Shown here piece by piece: positions 16,247 through 25,305 of a stretch of DNA of 64,000 nt. The notes beneath the pieces are model-generated. The model saw only the letters and a list, made by a program, of their open reading frames with translations, was not told the DNA's origin and searched no databases. The stretch covers positions 4,650,001 to 4,714,000 of the forward strand of contig NZ_CP029194.1 in assembly GCF_008642375.1 (NCBI RefSeq), written 5' to 3'. The stretch is from Streptomyces venezuelae. GTDB taxonomy: Bacteria; Actinomycetota; Actinomycetes; Streptomycetales; Streptomycetaceae. A program made the position numbers and the translations under genes. Each line of letters opens with the position of its first letter. Position 1 is the stretch's first letter.

Positions 16247-18490
16247 TCAGCGGTTTCCGCCTCGGCGGTTGCCGTTGTTGTCGTCGCCGAACATGTCCGG
16301 CGGGATCGTGATCCCGGGGAACGGGTTCGTCGGCGGCTCCGTGTCGCCCGGCTTGCTGTCGCGCGGCTTCCGCGGCTTGTTCGGGCCCTCCTCGCCCTCC
16401 TTCTCCTTGTCCTTGGGCTTCTCGGCCCGCGGCACGGAGATGGGGGTGAACTGCGGCCGGTCGTCGTCCAGGGCGCCCGTCATCGCGATCCTCCAGATGG
16501 GACCGGGGAGGCAGCCACCGCAGACCTTGTCGTAGTAGACGCCGCCGATGGTGATGTCGAACATCTCGTCGCGCTTGCCGACGTCGTCGCCGACCCAGAC
16601 GGCGGTGGACAGGTTCGGCGTGTAGCCGACGAACCAGGCGTCCTTGCGGCCCTCGGTGGTACCGGTCTTGCCCGCGTTGTCCCGGTCGGTCAGACCGGCC
16701 CGCGTACCGGTGCCGTCCTCGACCACACCCTTCAGCATCTGGTTGATCATGTCGGCGGTGCGGTCGGACATCGCGCGCGTGCACTTGGTCTGCGGCACGT
16801 TCAGCTTGTCGCCGTTGGCGGCCTTGATGGACTCGATGGCGACCGGGGTGCAGTAGAGGCCGCGGTTGGCGAAGGTGGCGTAGACGGAGGCCATGTCGAG
16901 CGGGGTGCTCTCGAGGCTGCCGAGCGTGGCCGACGGGCTCTGCGCGATGGACTTGCCCAGCTCGCGCTCGTAGCCGACCTTCTTCGCCATCGTCAGCGTC
17001 TCGCACAGGCCGGCCATCTGCTCCAGCTTGGCGAAGTACGTGTTGATGGACTTGCCGAGGGCGCTCGTCATGTCGTACGCCCCCTTCTCCGACTTGAGCT
17101 CGTTCTGGACGGACCAGTCGGCGTAGCCGGCGGGCTTGCCGTCGCAGCGCGTGAAGTCGTTCTCCTTCATGGAGATCTTCCACGGCGTGTCGAAGCTCTG
17201 CGCCGGGCTCAGCCCCTTCTCCAGGGCGGCGGCGGCCGTGATCGGCTTGAAGGTCGAGCCGACCGGGAAGCCGTACGTGGTGCCGCCCATCTTGCTGCCG
17301 ACGGCGAGGTTGAGCGTCGTCTGGTGCTGCTTCTGGTCCAGGCCGTACGGGCGGGACTGGCCCATCGACAGGATCTTGCCGGTGCCGGGCTGGATCTGGA
17401 CGACGGCGGTCGCGACCCCGTCGTCCTTGTTGACCTTGGCCACCGCGGCCTCGTTGGCGGCCGCCTGCGCCTTCGGCGAGAGCGTGGTCTTGACGGTGAG
17501 CCCGCCCAGGTTCCACAACTTCTGCCGCTCCTCGGCCGTCTTGCCGAAGACCGGGTTGGTCAGGATCGTCTTGCGGACGTAGTCGCAGAAGAAGCCGGCG
17601 CCGTCGACGGCGGTGATGCAGCCGTTCTTCGGCGTCTTGACCTTCAGCTTGAGCGGCGCGGCCTTCGCCTTGTCCGCCTCCGCCTGGCTGATGTCCTTCA
17701 CGTCGGCCATCCGCTGGAGGACCACGTTGCGGCGCTTGGTGGCTTCCTGGATGTCGTTGATCGGGTCGTAGCGGCTCGGCGACTGGACGAGCCCGGCCAT
17801 CATCGCCGCCTCGCCCAGCTCCAGCTTTGCGGCCGGCTTGGAGAAGTACCGCTGGGAGGCGGCCTCGATGCCGTACGCCTGCTGACCGAAGAACGTGATG
17901 TTGAGGTAGTTCTCCAGGATCTTCTTCTTGCCCAGCTCCTCCTCGACCTGGATCGCGAACTTCAGCTCGCGGACCTTGCGGCCGATGGTCTGCTGGGTGG
18001 CCTGCGCGACCTTCTCGGGGTCGTCACCGGCCTCCTCGACGAAGACGTTCTTCACGTACTGCTGGGTGAGCGTGGACGCGCCCTGCGCGACCCCGCCCGA
18101 CTGCGCGTTGCGGTTGATCGCGCGCAGCACGCCCTTGAGGTCGATCGCCCCGTGCTCGTAGAAGCGGCCGTCCTCGATCGCGACGATCGCCTTCTGCATG
18201 TACGGGGAGATTTTTTCCAGCGGGACGACCTTCCGGTCCCGCGAGTACACCGTGGCGAGGAGCCCGCCCTCGGCGTCGAGAATGGTGGTGCGCTGACTCA
18301 GCGGCGGGGTCTTCAGGTTGGAGGGGATCTCGTCGAATCCCTCGACCGTGCCCTTCGCGGCCAAGCCGAGTGCCCCGGCCGCGGGCAGGGCGATGCCTGC
18401 CAGCACGGCTCCGGAGAGCACACTGACACCGAGGAACTTGGCGGCCTGCTGGGTCCCGGTCAGACCACCGCCCGAGCGCTTCTTTGCCAT
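16247..18490 (-). CDS. Class A penicillin-binding protein (transglycosylase/transpeptidase)
   Basis: This 747-residue bifunctional enzyme polymerises and cross-links peptidoglycan outside the membrane. After a short cytoplasmic tail and one membrane helix (~residues 18-45) comes the GT51 domain: 'AIVAIEDGRFYEHGAIDLKG', 'GASTLTQQYVKN', 'RKVRELKFAIQVE', 'KKKILENYLN'. The transpeptidase domain has the active-site motif STFK in 'PVGSTFKPITAAAALE', the SxN motif in 'GKSINTYF', and the KTG box in 'NAGKTGTTEG'. The C-terminal ~70 residues are a disordered Lys/Glu/Pro then Asn/Gly/Arg tail. It is divergent from wblA, as ponA2 is from whiB4 in mycobacteria. Confidence 0.96.
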   Translation of the reverse strand: MAKKRSGGGLTGTQQAAKFLGVSVLSGAVLAGIALPAAGALGLAAKGTVEGFDEIPSNLKTPPLSQRTTILDAEGGLLATVYSRDRKVVPLEKISPYMQKAIVAIEDGRFYEHGAIDLKGVLRAINRNAQSGGVAQGASTLTQQYVKNVFVEEAGDDPEKVAQATQQTIGRKVRELKFAIQVEEELGKKKILENYLNITFFGQQAYGIEAASQRYFSKPAAKLELGEAAMMAGLVQSPSRYDPINDIQEATKRRNVVLQRMADVKDISQAEADKAKAAPLKLKVKTPKNGCITAVDGAGFFCDYVRKTILTNPVFGKTAEERQKLWNLGGLTVKTTLSPKAQAAANEAAVAKVNKDDGVATAVVQIQPGTGKILSMGQSRPYGLDQKQHQTTLNLAVGSKMGGTTYGFPVGSTFKPITAAAALEKGLSPAQSFDTPWKISMKENDFTRCDGKPAGYADWSVQNELKSEKGAYDMTSALGKSINTYFAKLEQMAGLCETLTMAKKVGYERELGKSIAQSPSATLGSLESTPLDMASVYATFANRGLYCTPVAIESIKAANGDKLNVPQTKCTRAMSDRTADMINQMLKGVVEDGTGTRAGLTDRDNAGKTGTTEGRKDAWFVGYTPNLSTAVWVGDDVGKRDEMFDITIGGVYYDKVCGGCLPGPIWRIAMTGALDDDRPQFTPISVPRAEKPKDKEKEGEEGPNKPRKPRDSKPGDTEPPTNPFPGITIPPDMFGDDNNGNRRGGNR

Positions 18491-18907
18491 GGGGGCAGCC
18501 TACGTTCTCATTCGCCGGACACGCGTATATGCCTTGGCCTAAGCTGCTCACAACTGTCACAGCAGTGCGGTCTCGCATCAAGACCCGTGCGTGACATCGG
18601 CATGAATTTCCGTGACCCCGAAACACGGGAAGCTCGTGTCCGTTTCCGGATCATGCGTCACCCGGTGCCCGAAGTGGCGTCGGCCAAGAAGGGCGTATCC
18701 GTAGGGATATGTCCGCTATGACACGCATGTCCTTCGGTCACTCCCCTGGGTGATCTGACGCGTACGCATAGTCCGTTCGGGCCATTCAAGATTGGGCCCG
18801 AAGGGGGTGTTGCGCTGTGCCCACCTTCCGTAACGTCCCAACTGGCAGCGGTGAATATGCCGCTGCCGCCGTGGGGGAGCCTCGATTCGGGAGAGGACGG
18901 CGCCGGT
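18491..18907. other. Long divergent control region between PBP and wblA
   Basis: This 417-bp gap carries the promoters of two divergent genes. No coding bias is seen. It is more AT-rich than its neighbours around 18480-18680. The wblA side implies a leader of up to several hundred nt, as expected for a gene with complex developmental control. I cannot assign specific operators. Confidence 0.4.
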
Positions 18908-19252
18908 ATGGGCTGGGTAGCTGACTGGAGTGCGCAGGCGGCCTGCCGCACTACCGATCCGGATGAACTTTTCGTGCAGGGAGCGGCACAGAACAGGGCA
19001 AAGGCGGTGTGCACCGGATGTCCGGTGCGGACCGAGTGCCTCGCCGACGCCCTCGACAACCGGGTGGAGTTCGGTGTGTGGGGCGGCATGACGGAGCGCG
19101 AGCGCCGTGCTCTGCTGCGCCGACGACCGACCGTCACCTCGTGGCGCCGGCTCCTGGAGACCGCGCGGACGGAGTACGAGCGGGGTGCGGGCCTGCTGCC
19201 CGTGGCGATCGAGGACGACGCGACGTACGAGGCGTACGCCGCGGTGGGCTAG
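18908..19252 (+). CDS. wblA: WhiB-like iron-sulfur regulator WblA
   Basis: The 114-residue protein has the four cluster-binding cysteines (C13, C35, C38, C44; spacing C-x21-C-x2-C-x5-C), the GVWGG turn (56-60) and a basic tail 'TERERRALLRRRPTVTSWRRLLETARTEYERG'. The sequence is the conserved Streptomyces WblA, orthologous to mycobacterial WhiB4. WhiB proteins carry a [4Fe-4S] cluster that reacts with oxygen and nitric oxide and partner with sigma factor. WblA is known to be needed for sporulation and to hold down antibiotic production. The ATG at 18908 gives the expected MGWV start; a GTG at 18851 in frame is not favoured. Its neighbours (PBP, ArsA pair) are those of whiB4. Confidence 0.96.
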   Translation: MGWVADWSAQAACRTTDPDELFVQGAAQNRAKAVCTGCPVRTECLADALDNRVEFGVWGGMTERERRALLRRRPTVTSWRRLLETARTEYERGAGLLPVAIEDDATYEAYAAVG

Positions 19253-19288
19253 CCCCCCCGACAGGGGTCAAGGGGCAAGAGCGGTGGC

Positions 19289-20731
19289 TCAGGCCGAGGG
19301 CATGCGCCCGGCCGTGAGCCGGTCACCGATGGCCCGCAGCCCGGCGAGGTCGTGCACATCGCCGGGCAGGGCGGCCACTTCGGCCACGGCCACCTCGGGG
19401 TGGAGCGCGGTGAAGCGGTCGCGTGTGCGCTGCTCACGCGCGAGCACCCGCATGCGCTCGGCATGCAGGCGCAGAAGTCCCGCGGTGAGATGTTGTACGT
19501 CCGCGTCTGTGGCGGTGCTTGCGTCGTCTACGTCTGGGTGCTGTGCGGCCGGTTCGGCTGTGGGGGCAGCCTCGGGTACGGAAGAAACGGCGGCGGTGGC
19601 GAGATCTGACAGCTCGGGCGACGTGGCCGGGGAGCCACTCAAACCAGCCTTCCCGTCCCCCCGATCCGTCATGCGCTCCTCGTCAAGATTTTCCGCGGCG
19701 GCCCGCGCCCGCTCGGCCGAGAGGCCGGCCGCGCCACTGCCGTGGACGCGGTTGAGGACGAGACCGGCCAGCGGCATCTCCTCGGCCGCCAGCCGCTCCA
19801 CGAAGTACGCGGCCTCGCGCAGCGCGTCCCGCTCCGGCGTGGCGACGACGAGGAACGCCGTGCCCGGGGCCTGGAGCAGCTTGTACGTGGCGTCGGCGCG
19901 GGTCCGGAAGCCGCCGAACATCGTGTCCATCGCCGCCACGAAGGTCTGCACGTCCTTGAGGAACTGACCGCCGAGCAGCTTCCCGAGCGTCCCCGTCATC
20001 ATCGACATGCCGACGTTGAGGAACTTCATGCCGGCCCGGCCGCCCACCTTCGCCGGGGCCATGAGCAGCTTGATGAACTTCCCGTCGAGGAACGACCCCA
20101 GCCGCTTCGGCGCGTCCAGGAAGTCCAGCGCGGAGCGGGACGGCGGCGTGTCGACCACGATCAGGTCCCACTCGTCGCGCCCCCGGAGCTGGCCCAGCTT
20201 CTCCATCGCCATGTACTCCTGCGTACCGGCGAAACCGGCCGACAGGGACTGGTAGAAGGGGTTCTCCAGGATCGCCCGGGCCCGCTCGGGCTCCGCGTGC
20301 GCCTCGACGATCTCGTCGAAGGTCCGCTTCATGTCGAGCATCATGGCGTGCAGTTCGCCGCCGTCGGACCCCTTGATCCCGTCGACCTTGCGGGGGGTGT
20401 TGTCGAGCGAGTCGATGCCCATCGACTGCGCGAGCCGTCGCGCCGGGTCGATGGTGAGGACGACGACCCGACGGCCGCGCTCCGCCGCCCGTACGCCGAG
20501 GGCCGCCGCCGTGGTCGTCTTGCCGACCCCGCCCGCGCCGCAGCAGACGATGATGCGGGTGCCCCGGTCGTCGATGAGCGGGTCGAGCTCCAGAACGGGC
20601 ACGGCGTCGAGCCCGGTCGAGTCGAGCGCGCCCGTGCCGAGACCGGACGCGTCGTGCCCGGTCGAGGCCGGATCGGTCGTGTCGAGCCCCGTCGCGTCGG
20701 CGCCGGTTCCGGCGGTCGGCTTGTCCGTCAC
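19289..20731 (-). CDS. ArsA/GET3-family ATPase (second of a pair)
   Basis: The 480-residue P-loop ATPase has a deviant Walker A (CCGAGGVGKTTTAAALG, ~residues 64-80), 'LTIDPARRLAQSMG' (switch I type) and 'LIVVDTPPSRSALDFLDAP' (Walker B/switch). The first 55 residues are a Thr/Gly/Asp-rich repetitive leader (TGLDTTDPASTG..., TGALDSTGLDA). A low-complexity insert (~370-420) precedes the C-terminal helices. No metal-binding cysteine pair of arsenite pumps is present. It overlaps the upstream ATPase gene by a GTGA junction, so the two are co-translated and probably form a heterodimer, like the Rv3679-Rv3680 pair of M. tuberculosis. Confidence 0.92.
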   Translation of the reverse strand: MTDKPTAGTGADATGLDTTDPASTGHDASGLGTGALDSTGLDAVPVLELDPLIDDRGTRIIVCCGAGGVGKTTTAAALGVRAAERGRRVVVLTIDPARRLAQSMGIDSLDNTPRKVDGIKGSDGGELHAMMLDMKRTFDEIVEAHAEPERARAILENPFYQSLSAGFAGTQEYMAMEKLGQLRGRDEWDLIVVDTPPSRSALDFLDAPKRLGSFLDGKFIKLLMAPAKVGGRAGMKFLNVGMSMMTGTLGKLLGGQFLKDVQTFVAAMDTMFGGFRTRADATYKLLQAPGTAFLVVATPERDALREAAYFVERLAAEEMPLAGLVLNRVHGSGAAGLSAERARAAAENLDEERMTDRGDGKAGLSGSPATSPELSDLATAAVSSVPEAAPTAEPAAQHPDVDDASTATDADVQHLTAGLLRLHAERMRVLAREQRTRDRFTALHPEVAVAEVAALPGDVHDLAGLRAIGDRLTAGRMPSA

Positions 20732-21690
20732 GCACCCACCCCTTGCTTCCGCAGTTCCTTCGCCAGCCGGTAGAGCCCCGCGATGTCCCCGCCGTCCCCG
20801 AGGAAGGGCAGCTCGTACGCGGGCACGCCGATGCCGTCCAGGACGGCGCGCTGCTCCCGCTCCAGCTCCACCCGCCGGGCGTGCTCGGCCGCCTGGTCGA
20901 GAAGCGGCTCGACGAGACGTGTGCCGCCCGGGACGCCGACGGAGGCCAGGCTCCGCGCGATCGCGTCCCGGTGGTCGCCGGAGGCGGCCCGTACCGCCGC
21001 CTCGTCGAGGACGTGCGGGCGGACCATGTTCACCACGACCCGGCCCACCGGCAGTTCGGCCGCGCGGAGCTCCGCGATGCCGTCCGCCGTCTCCTGGACG
21101 GGCATCTCCTCAAGCAGCGTCACCAGGTGGACCGCGGTCTCGGGAGACTTGAGGACCCGCATGACGGCCTGCGCCTGATTGTGTATCGGGCCGATCCTGG
21201 CCAGGCCCGCGACCTCGTCGTTGACGTTGAGGAAGCGGGTGATGCGGCCGGTGGGCGGCGCGTCCATGACCACATGGTCGTAGGTGTGGCCGCCGTGCTT
21301 CTCGCGCCGCTTGACCGCCTCGCACGCCTTGCCGGTCAGCAGGACGTCCCGTACGCCCGGCGCTATCGTCGTCGCGAAGTCGATCGCGCCGAGCTTCTTC
21401 AGGGCCCGCCCCGCGCCGCCGAGTTTGTAGAACATCTGGAGGTAGTCGAGGAGCGCGCGCTCGGCGTCGATCGCCAGCGCGTACACCTCGCCGCCGCCCG
21501 GCGCGACGGCGATCTTGCGTTCCTCGTACGGAAGCGCTTCCGTCTCGAAGAGCTGTGCGATGCCCTGTCTGCCTTCGACCTCGACGAGGAGGGTGCGTTT
21601 GCCCTCCGTCGCGAGGGCGAGCGCGAGGGCGGCGGCGACCGTCGTCTTACCGGTACCGCCCTTTCCGCTGACGACCTGGAGCCTGCTCAC
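20728..21690 (-). CDS. ArsA/GET3-family ATPase (first of a pair)
   Basis: The 320-residue ATPase begins MSRLQVVSGKGGTGKTTVAA, so the deviant Walker A stands right at the N-terminus. It continues with 'LLVEVEGRQGIAQLFE' and 'VVMDAPPTGRITRFLN'. The start is a GTG at 21690 with AGG ~10 nt upstream; the open frame further 5' has no ribosome site. Its stop overlaps the start of the next ATPase gene. In mycobacteria the equivalent pair forms a membrane-associated complex linked to stress and glycerol metabolism; the cargo here is unknown. The DUF4177-RidA genes diverge from it 73 bp away. Confidence 0.92.
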   Translation of the reverse strand: MSRLQVVSGKGGTGKTTVAAALALALATEGKRTLLVEVEGRQGIAQLFETEALPYEERKIAVAPGGGEVYALAIDAERALLDYLQMFYKLGGAGRALKKLGAIDFATTIAPGVRDVLLTGKACEAVKRREKHGGHTYDHVVMDAPPTGRITRFLNVNDEVAGLARIGPIHNQAQAVMRVLKSPETAVHLVTLLEEMPVQETADGIAELRAAELPVGRVVVNMVRPHVLDEAAVRAASGDHRDAIARSLASVGVPGGTRLVEPLLDQAAEHARRVELEREQRAVLDGIGVPAYELPFLGDGGDIAGLYRLAKELRKQGVGA

Positions 21691-21763
21691 GCTGTCGAGC
21701 CTAACCACTGGCGGCGCCGCCCAATCAGGAGGCCGCCCCACTGCAGCGGATACAGTCGGCTCC

Positions 21764-21922
21764 ATGACCAAGTGGGAGTACGTCACGGTGCCGCTTCTGG
21801 TGCACGCGACGAAGCAGATTCTGGACACCTGGGGCGAGGACGGCTGGGAGCTCGTCCAGGTCGTGCCCGGGCCGAACAACCCCGAGCAGCTCGTGGCCTA
21901 CCTGAAGCGGGCCAAGTCGTGA
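21764..21922 (+). CDS. DUF4177-domain protein, 52 aa
   Basis: This tiny protein, MTKWEYVTVPLLVHATKQILDTWG..., carries the DUF4177 pattern: a KWEY start and 'GEDGWELVQVVPG' in the middle. The ATG at 21764 is the natural start. Its stop codon overlaps the GTG of the RidA gene (GTGA), indicating translational coupling. The same small gene sits beside RidA in mycobacteria, so the pairing is old. The function is unknown. Confidence 0.88.
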   Translation: MTKWEYVTVPLLVHATKQILDTWGEDGWELVQVVPGPNNPEQLVAYLKRAKS

Positions 21923-22389
21923 GCGGGGCCGTGGAGGCGAAGCTCGCCGAGCTCGGCCTGACCCTGCCGGAGGTCGTGCCGCCGCTGGCCGCGTACCAGC
22001 CGGCCGTGCAGTCGGGCGTCTACGTCTACACCTCGGGCCAGCTCCCGATGGTGGGCGGCAAGCTCTCGGTGACCGGCAAGGTCGGCGACGAGGTCACCGC
22101 CGAGGAGGCCAAGCAGCTCGCGGCCACCTGCGCGCTGAACGCCCTCGCGGCCGTGAAGTCGGTCGCCGGTGACCTGGACCGGATCAAGCGGGTCGTCAAG
22201 GTCGTGGGCTTCGTCGCCTCCGCCTCCGACTTCACCGGGCAGCCCGGCGTCATCAACGGCGCCAGCGAGCTGCTCGGCGCGGTCCTCGGCGACAAGGGCG
22301 TGCACGCGCGCAGCGCCGTCGGCGTGGCCGTGCTGCCGCTCGACGCGCCGGTCGAGGTCGAGGTCCAGGTGGAGCTCGTCGAGGCCTGA
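21919..22389 (+). CDS. RidA-family protein (YjgF/UK114)
   Basis: The 156-residue protein belongs to the long-N-terminus branch of RidA proteins ('AVEAKLAELGLTLPEVVPPLAAYQPAVQSGVYVYTSGQLP', 'VVKVVGFVASASDFTGQPGVINGASELL', 'ARSAVGVAVLPLDAPVEVEVQVELVE'). In the canonical family a conserved Arg helps hydrolyse reactive enamine/imine intermediates. The Arg equivalent here may be in 'HARSAVGVAVLP'. Whether this branch has the same deaminase activity is not certain. It overlaps the DUF4177 gene and is followed by a terminator. Confidence 0.9.
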   Translation: MSGAVEAKLAELGLTLPEVVPPLAAYQPAVQSGVYVYTSGQLPMVGGKLSVTGKVGDEVTAEEAKQLAATCALNALAAVKSVAGDLDRIKRVVKVVGFVASASDFTGQPGVINGASELLGAVLGDKGVHARSAVGVAVLPLDAPVEVEVQVELVEA

Positions 22390-22423
22390 CCGCCCGTCGG
22401 GTGTGCGGTTCGTCCGTTCCTGA

Positions 22424-22458
22424 AGAGCCGGTTCCCCGTACGTGGGGGAGCCGGCTCT
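22424..22458 (+). terminator. Terminator of the DUF4177-RidA unit
   Basis: A 14-bp stem with one G-T wobble (AGAGCCGGTTCCCC / GGGGAGCCGGCTCT) and a 7-nt loop lies 35 bp after the RidA stop. Confidence 0.8.
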
Positions 22459-22528
22459 CGCATGTTCGCGGCCGGGCCCACCCCGTCCGGCCCTCGTGCA
22501 TTTCGGTGCTTGCGCATAGCATCCGCCC

Positions 22529-23407
22529 ATGTCGAATGCTCAGCCGAACGGTCAGTGGTACCCGCCGGAATGGCCCGACCGCATCCGGGCCCTCGCCGCG
22601 GGCGAGCTCACCCCGGTGAGCCCCCGGCGCGCCGCCACCGTGCTCCTCCTGCGGGACGGGGCCGCGGGACCCGACGTGCACATGCTGCGCCGCCGCGCCT
22701 CGATGGCCTTCGCGGGCGGCGCGTACGCCTACCCCGGCGGCGGGGTCGACCCGCGCGACGAGCAGCCGGTGCGCTGGGCGGGGCCCTCCCTCGCCGAGTG
22801 GGCCGGCCGCCTCGGCCTCGACGACCCCGCGCAGGCGCAGGCCGTGGTCTGCGCGGCCGTACGCGAGACCTTCGAGGAGGCGGGCGTCCTGCTCGCCGGG
22901 GAGACCGCGGACACCGTGGTCGGCGACACCACCGGCGAGGACTGGGAGCGGGACCGGGAGGCGCTCGTCGCCCGGGAGCTGCACTTCGCCGACTTCCTCG
23001 ACCGGCGCGGGCTCGTCCTGCGCTCGGACCTGCTCGGCGCGTGGGCCCGCTGGATCACCCCGGAGTTCGAGCAGCGCCGGTTCGACACGTGGTTCTTCGT
23101 GGCCGCGCTCCCGGCCGGCCAGCGCACCCGGGACGTCTCGGGGGAGGCCGACCGCACGGTCTGGATCCGCCCCGCGGAGGCCGCCGCCGGTTACGACCGG
23201 GGTGAGCTGATGATGATGCCGCCGACGATCTCGACCCTGCGTGCCCTGGAGGCGTACGGCACGGCCGCCGAGGCGCTGGACGCGGCCGGGGAGCAGGATC
23301 TGACCCCCGTACTCGCCCAGGCGCGCCTGGAGGGCGACGAGCTGGTCCTGAGCTGGCCGGGCCACGAGGAGTTCACCAAGATCATCCCGGCCGGGGGCGC
23401 GCGATGA
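22529..23407 (+). CDS. Nudix hydrolase, NUDT19/RP2-like
   Basis: The 292-residue protein has a Nudix box interrupted by a long insertion: 'AGGAYAYPGGGVDPRDE' is separated by ~40 residues from 'AVRETFEEAGVLLAG', which supplies the catalytic Glu residues. This split box is typical of NUDT19-like enzymes, which in mammals cleave CoA and acyl-CoA; the substrate here is not proven. The C-terminal half has 'RFDTWFFVAALP'. The ATG at 22529 starts MSNAQPNGQWYPPEWPDRI. It overlaps the next gene by ATGA. Confidence 0.9.
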   Translation: MSNAQPNGQWYPPEWPDRIRALAAGELTPVSPRRAATVLLLRDGAAGPDVHMLRRRASMAFAGGAYAYPGGGVDPRDEQPVRWAGPSLAEWAGRLGLDDPAQAQAVVCAAVRETFEEAGVLLAGETADTVVGDTTGEDWERDREALVARELHFADFLDRRGLVLRSDLLGAWARWITPEFEQRRFDTWFFVAALPAGQRTRDVSGEADRTVWIRPAEAAAGYDRGELMMMPPTISTLRALEAYGTAAEALDAAGEQDLTPVLAQARLEGDELVLSWPGHEEFTKIIPAGGAR

Positions 23408-24234
23408 GTGACGCCGCCGCCCTGCCCGGGCAGCCGCGCGGGTTCGTCGTCTCCGGACCCGCGACCGCCCGCGCGGTGAACGTGCTGGCGCCGAACCCGT
23501 CCGCGATGACCCTCGACGGCACGAACACCTGGCTGCTTTCCGAGCCCGGCTCCGACCTCGCCGTCGTCGTCGACCCGGGCCCGCTCGACGAGGGTCATCT
23601 GCGCCATGTCGTGGAGACCGCCGAGAAGCTCGGCAAGCGGATCGCGCTCACCCTGCTCACCCACGGCCATCCGGACCACGCGGAGGGCGCCGGCCGGTTC
23701 GCCGAGCTGACCCGGACCGCCGTACGGGCCCTGGACCCGGCGCTGCGGCTCGGTGACGAGGGGCTCGGCGCGGGGGACGTGCTGGACGTCGACGGCCTGG
23801 AGCTGCGGGTCGTCCCGACGCCCGGGCACACCTCGGACTCGCTCTCCTTCCATCTGCCCGCCGACCGGGCGGTCCTGACGGGGGACACGATCCTGGGGCG
23901 CGGCACGACGATGGTCGCGCATCCGGACGGGCGGCTCGGCGACTACCTGGACTCGCTGCGGCGGCTGCGCTCGCTCACCGTCGACGACGGCGTGCACACG
24001 GTCCTGCCGGGGCACGGGCCGGTCCTGGAGGACGCGCAGGGGGCCGTGGAGTTCTATCTGGCGCACCGCGCGAACCGGCTCGCCCAGGTCGAGACGGCGG
24101 TCGAGAGCGGCCGGCGGACGGCGGCGGAGGTCGTGGCGCACGTGTACGCGGACGTGGACCGCTCGCTGTGGCCGGCGGCGGAGCTGTCCGTACGGGCGCA
24201 GTTGGAGTACCTGCGGGAGCGCGGACTGGTCTAG
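23404..24234 (+). CDS. MBL-fold hydrolase, LACTB2-like
   Basis: The 276-residue metallo-beta-lactamase-fold protein has 'TLLTHGHPDHAEGAGRF' (the HxHxDH zinc motif), 'PGHTSDSLSF', 'LTGDTILGRGTT' and 'VLPGHGPVLEDA', then a C-terminal winged-helix-like segment ('QLEYLRERGLV') as in LACTB2, a single-strand RNA endonuclease in animals. The M. tuberculosis counterpart beside crp is Rv3677c. It is translationally coupled to the Nudix gene by a 4-bp overlap. Confidence 0.91.
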   Translation: MSDAAALPGQPRGFVVSGPATARAVNVLAPNPSAMTLDGTNTWLLSEPGSDLAVVVDPGPLDEGHLRHVVETAEKLGKRIALTLLTHGHPDHAEGAGRFAELTRTAVRALDPALRLGDEGLGAGDVLDVDGLELRVVPTPGHTSDSLSFHLPADRAVLTGDTILGRGTTMVAHPDGRLGDYLDSLRRLRSLTVDDGVHTVLPGHGPVLEDAQGAVEFYLAHRANRLAQVETAVESGRRTAAEVVAHVYADVDRSLWPAAELSVRAQLEYLRERGLV

Positions 24235-24405
24235 CGCGGCCCGGTGCGGCGCGTACCGGTCCGATTCGGCGCGGACCGGTCGACGCGGACGGGTTTGGCG
24301 CGGTCGTCACGATCCTGTTCCGAGGTGGGCCCCGGCGCTGCGGCCCGCCGACCCCGTGTTTTACGCTCCGTTTACTTCTGGCCGTAGCTTTCGGGGGGAA
24401 CGCCC

Positions 24406-25290
24406 GTGTTCGTCATTGCCATCCTGCTGGTCATCGCCGCAGTGGTGCTCTTTTTCGTCGGCCGCGCCAACGACTCGGCGGGGCTGAAGTTCGGCGCCCT
24501 CGGCGCGGTCCTGGCAGGCGTCTTCTCGCTGATCGTGAGCATGACGTACGTGATCAGCGCGTACGAGGTCGGTGTGCCGGTCGCCTTCGGCAAGGTGGGC
24601 TCGCCCATGACCTCGGGCATGCACGTGAAGTCGCCGTTCACCGACGTCACGACCTTCTCCACCCGCCCCGTCGACCTCAACCTCTCCGACAAGGATGTGG
24701 TCGAGGTCCGCTCCTCGCAGGGCGGTGTCATGTACGTCGAGGTGACGGTGAAGTGGGCCGTCGTCCCGTCCAAGGCCGTGGAGCTCTACAAGCTCGCGGG
24801 CAGCGAGGACTCCATCCAGCAGCGCCTCGTCTACCCGGACAGCCGGGAGATCGTCCGTAACGTCTTCGCCCGCTACACCAGCGAGCAGGGGTACGCCTCC
24901 GACCGCGAGAAGATCAACGCCGAGATCGGCACCCTGATCAAGGAGCGCCTGGTCCCGCGCGGGATCGACGTGACCACGGTCAACCTGCGCAACGTGAAGC
25001 CCTCGGACTCGCTCCAGGCCCAGATCGACCGCAAGATCCAGCAGCAGCAGGCCACCGAGCGGGCCACCGAGGCCGCCCGTACGGCCAAGGCCGAGTCCGA
25101 CCGGCGCCGGATCGAGGCGGAGGGCATCGCCCGCGCCAACAAGATCCTCAACGACTCGCTGACGGACAAGGTCCTGATGAACCAGTGCATCGACGCCTTC
25201 AAGGAGGCCGCGGCCAAGAACGCGATCTACACCGTGCCCTGCGCGAACGGCTCCTCGGCGCCGGTGATCGTGGACGGTTCGAAGCGCTGA
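24406..25290 (+). CDS. SPFH/prohibitin-domain membrane protein
   Basis: The GTG at 24406 follows GGGGGAA. The 294-residue protein has two N-terminal membrane helices (residues 2-20 and 27-50). An SPFH domain comes next ('VSAYEVGVPVAFGKVGSPMTSGMHVKSPF', 'VVEVRSSQGGVMYVEVTVKWAV'), followed by a long Ala/Glu/Arg coiled coil ('ATERATEAARTAKAESDRRRIEAEG') and 'VLMNQCIDAFKEAAAK'. SPFH proteins oligomerise on membranes and organise microdomains or proteases. No NfeD partner gene is adjacent. It converges on crp across a strong terminator. Confidence 0.88.
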   Translation: MFVIAILLVIAAVVLFFVGRANDSAGLKFGALGAVLAGVFSLIVSMTYVISAYEVGVPVAFGKVGSPMTSGMHVKSPFTDVTTFSTRPVDLNLSDKDVVEVRSSQGGVMYVEVTVKWAVVPSKAVELYKLAGSEDSIQQRLVYPDSREIVRNVFARYTSEQGYASDREKINAEIGTLIKERLVPRGIDVTTVNLRNVKPSDSLQAQIDRKIQQQQATERATEAARTAKAESDRRRIEAEGIARANKILNDSLTDKVLMNQCIDAFKEAAAKNAIYTVPCANGSSAPVIVDGSKR

Positions 25291-25305
25291 CCGCCCCCGT
25301 GCACA

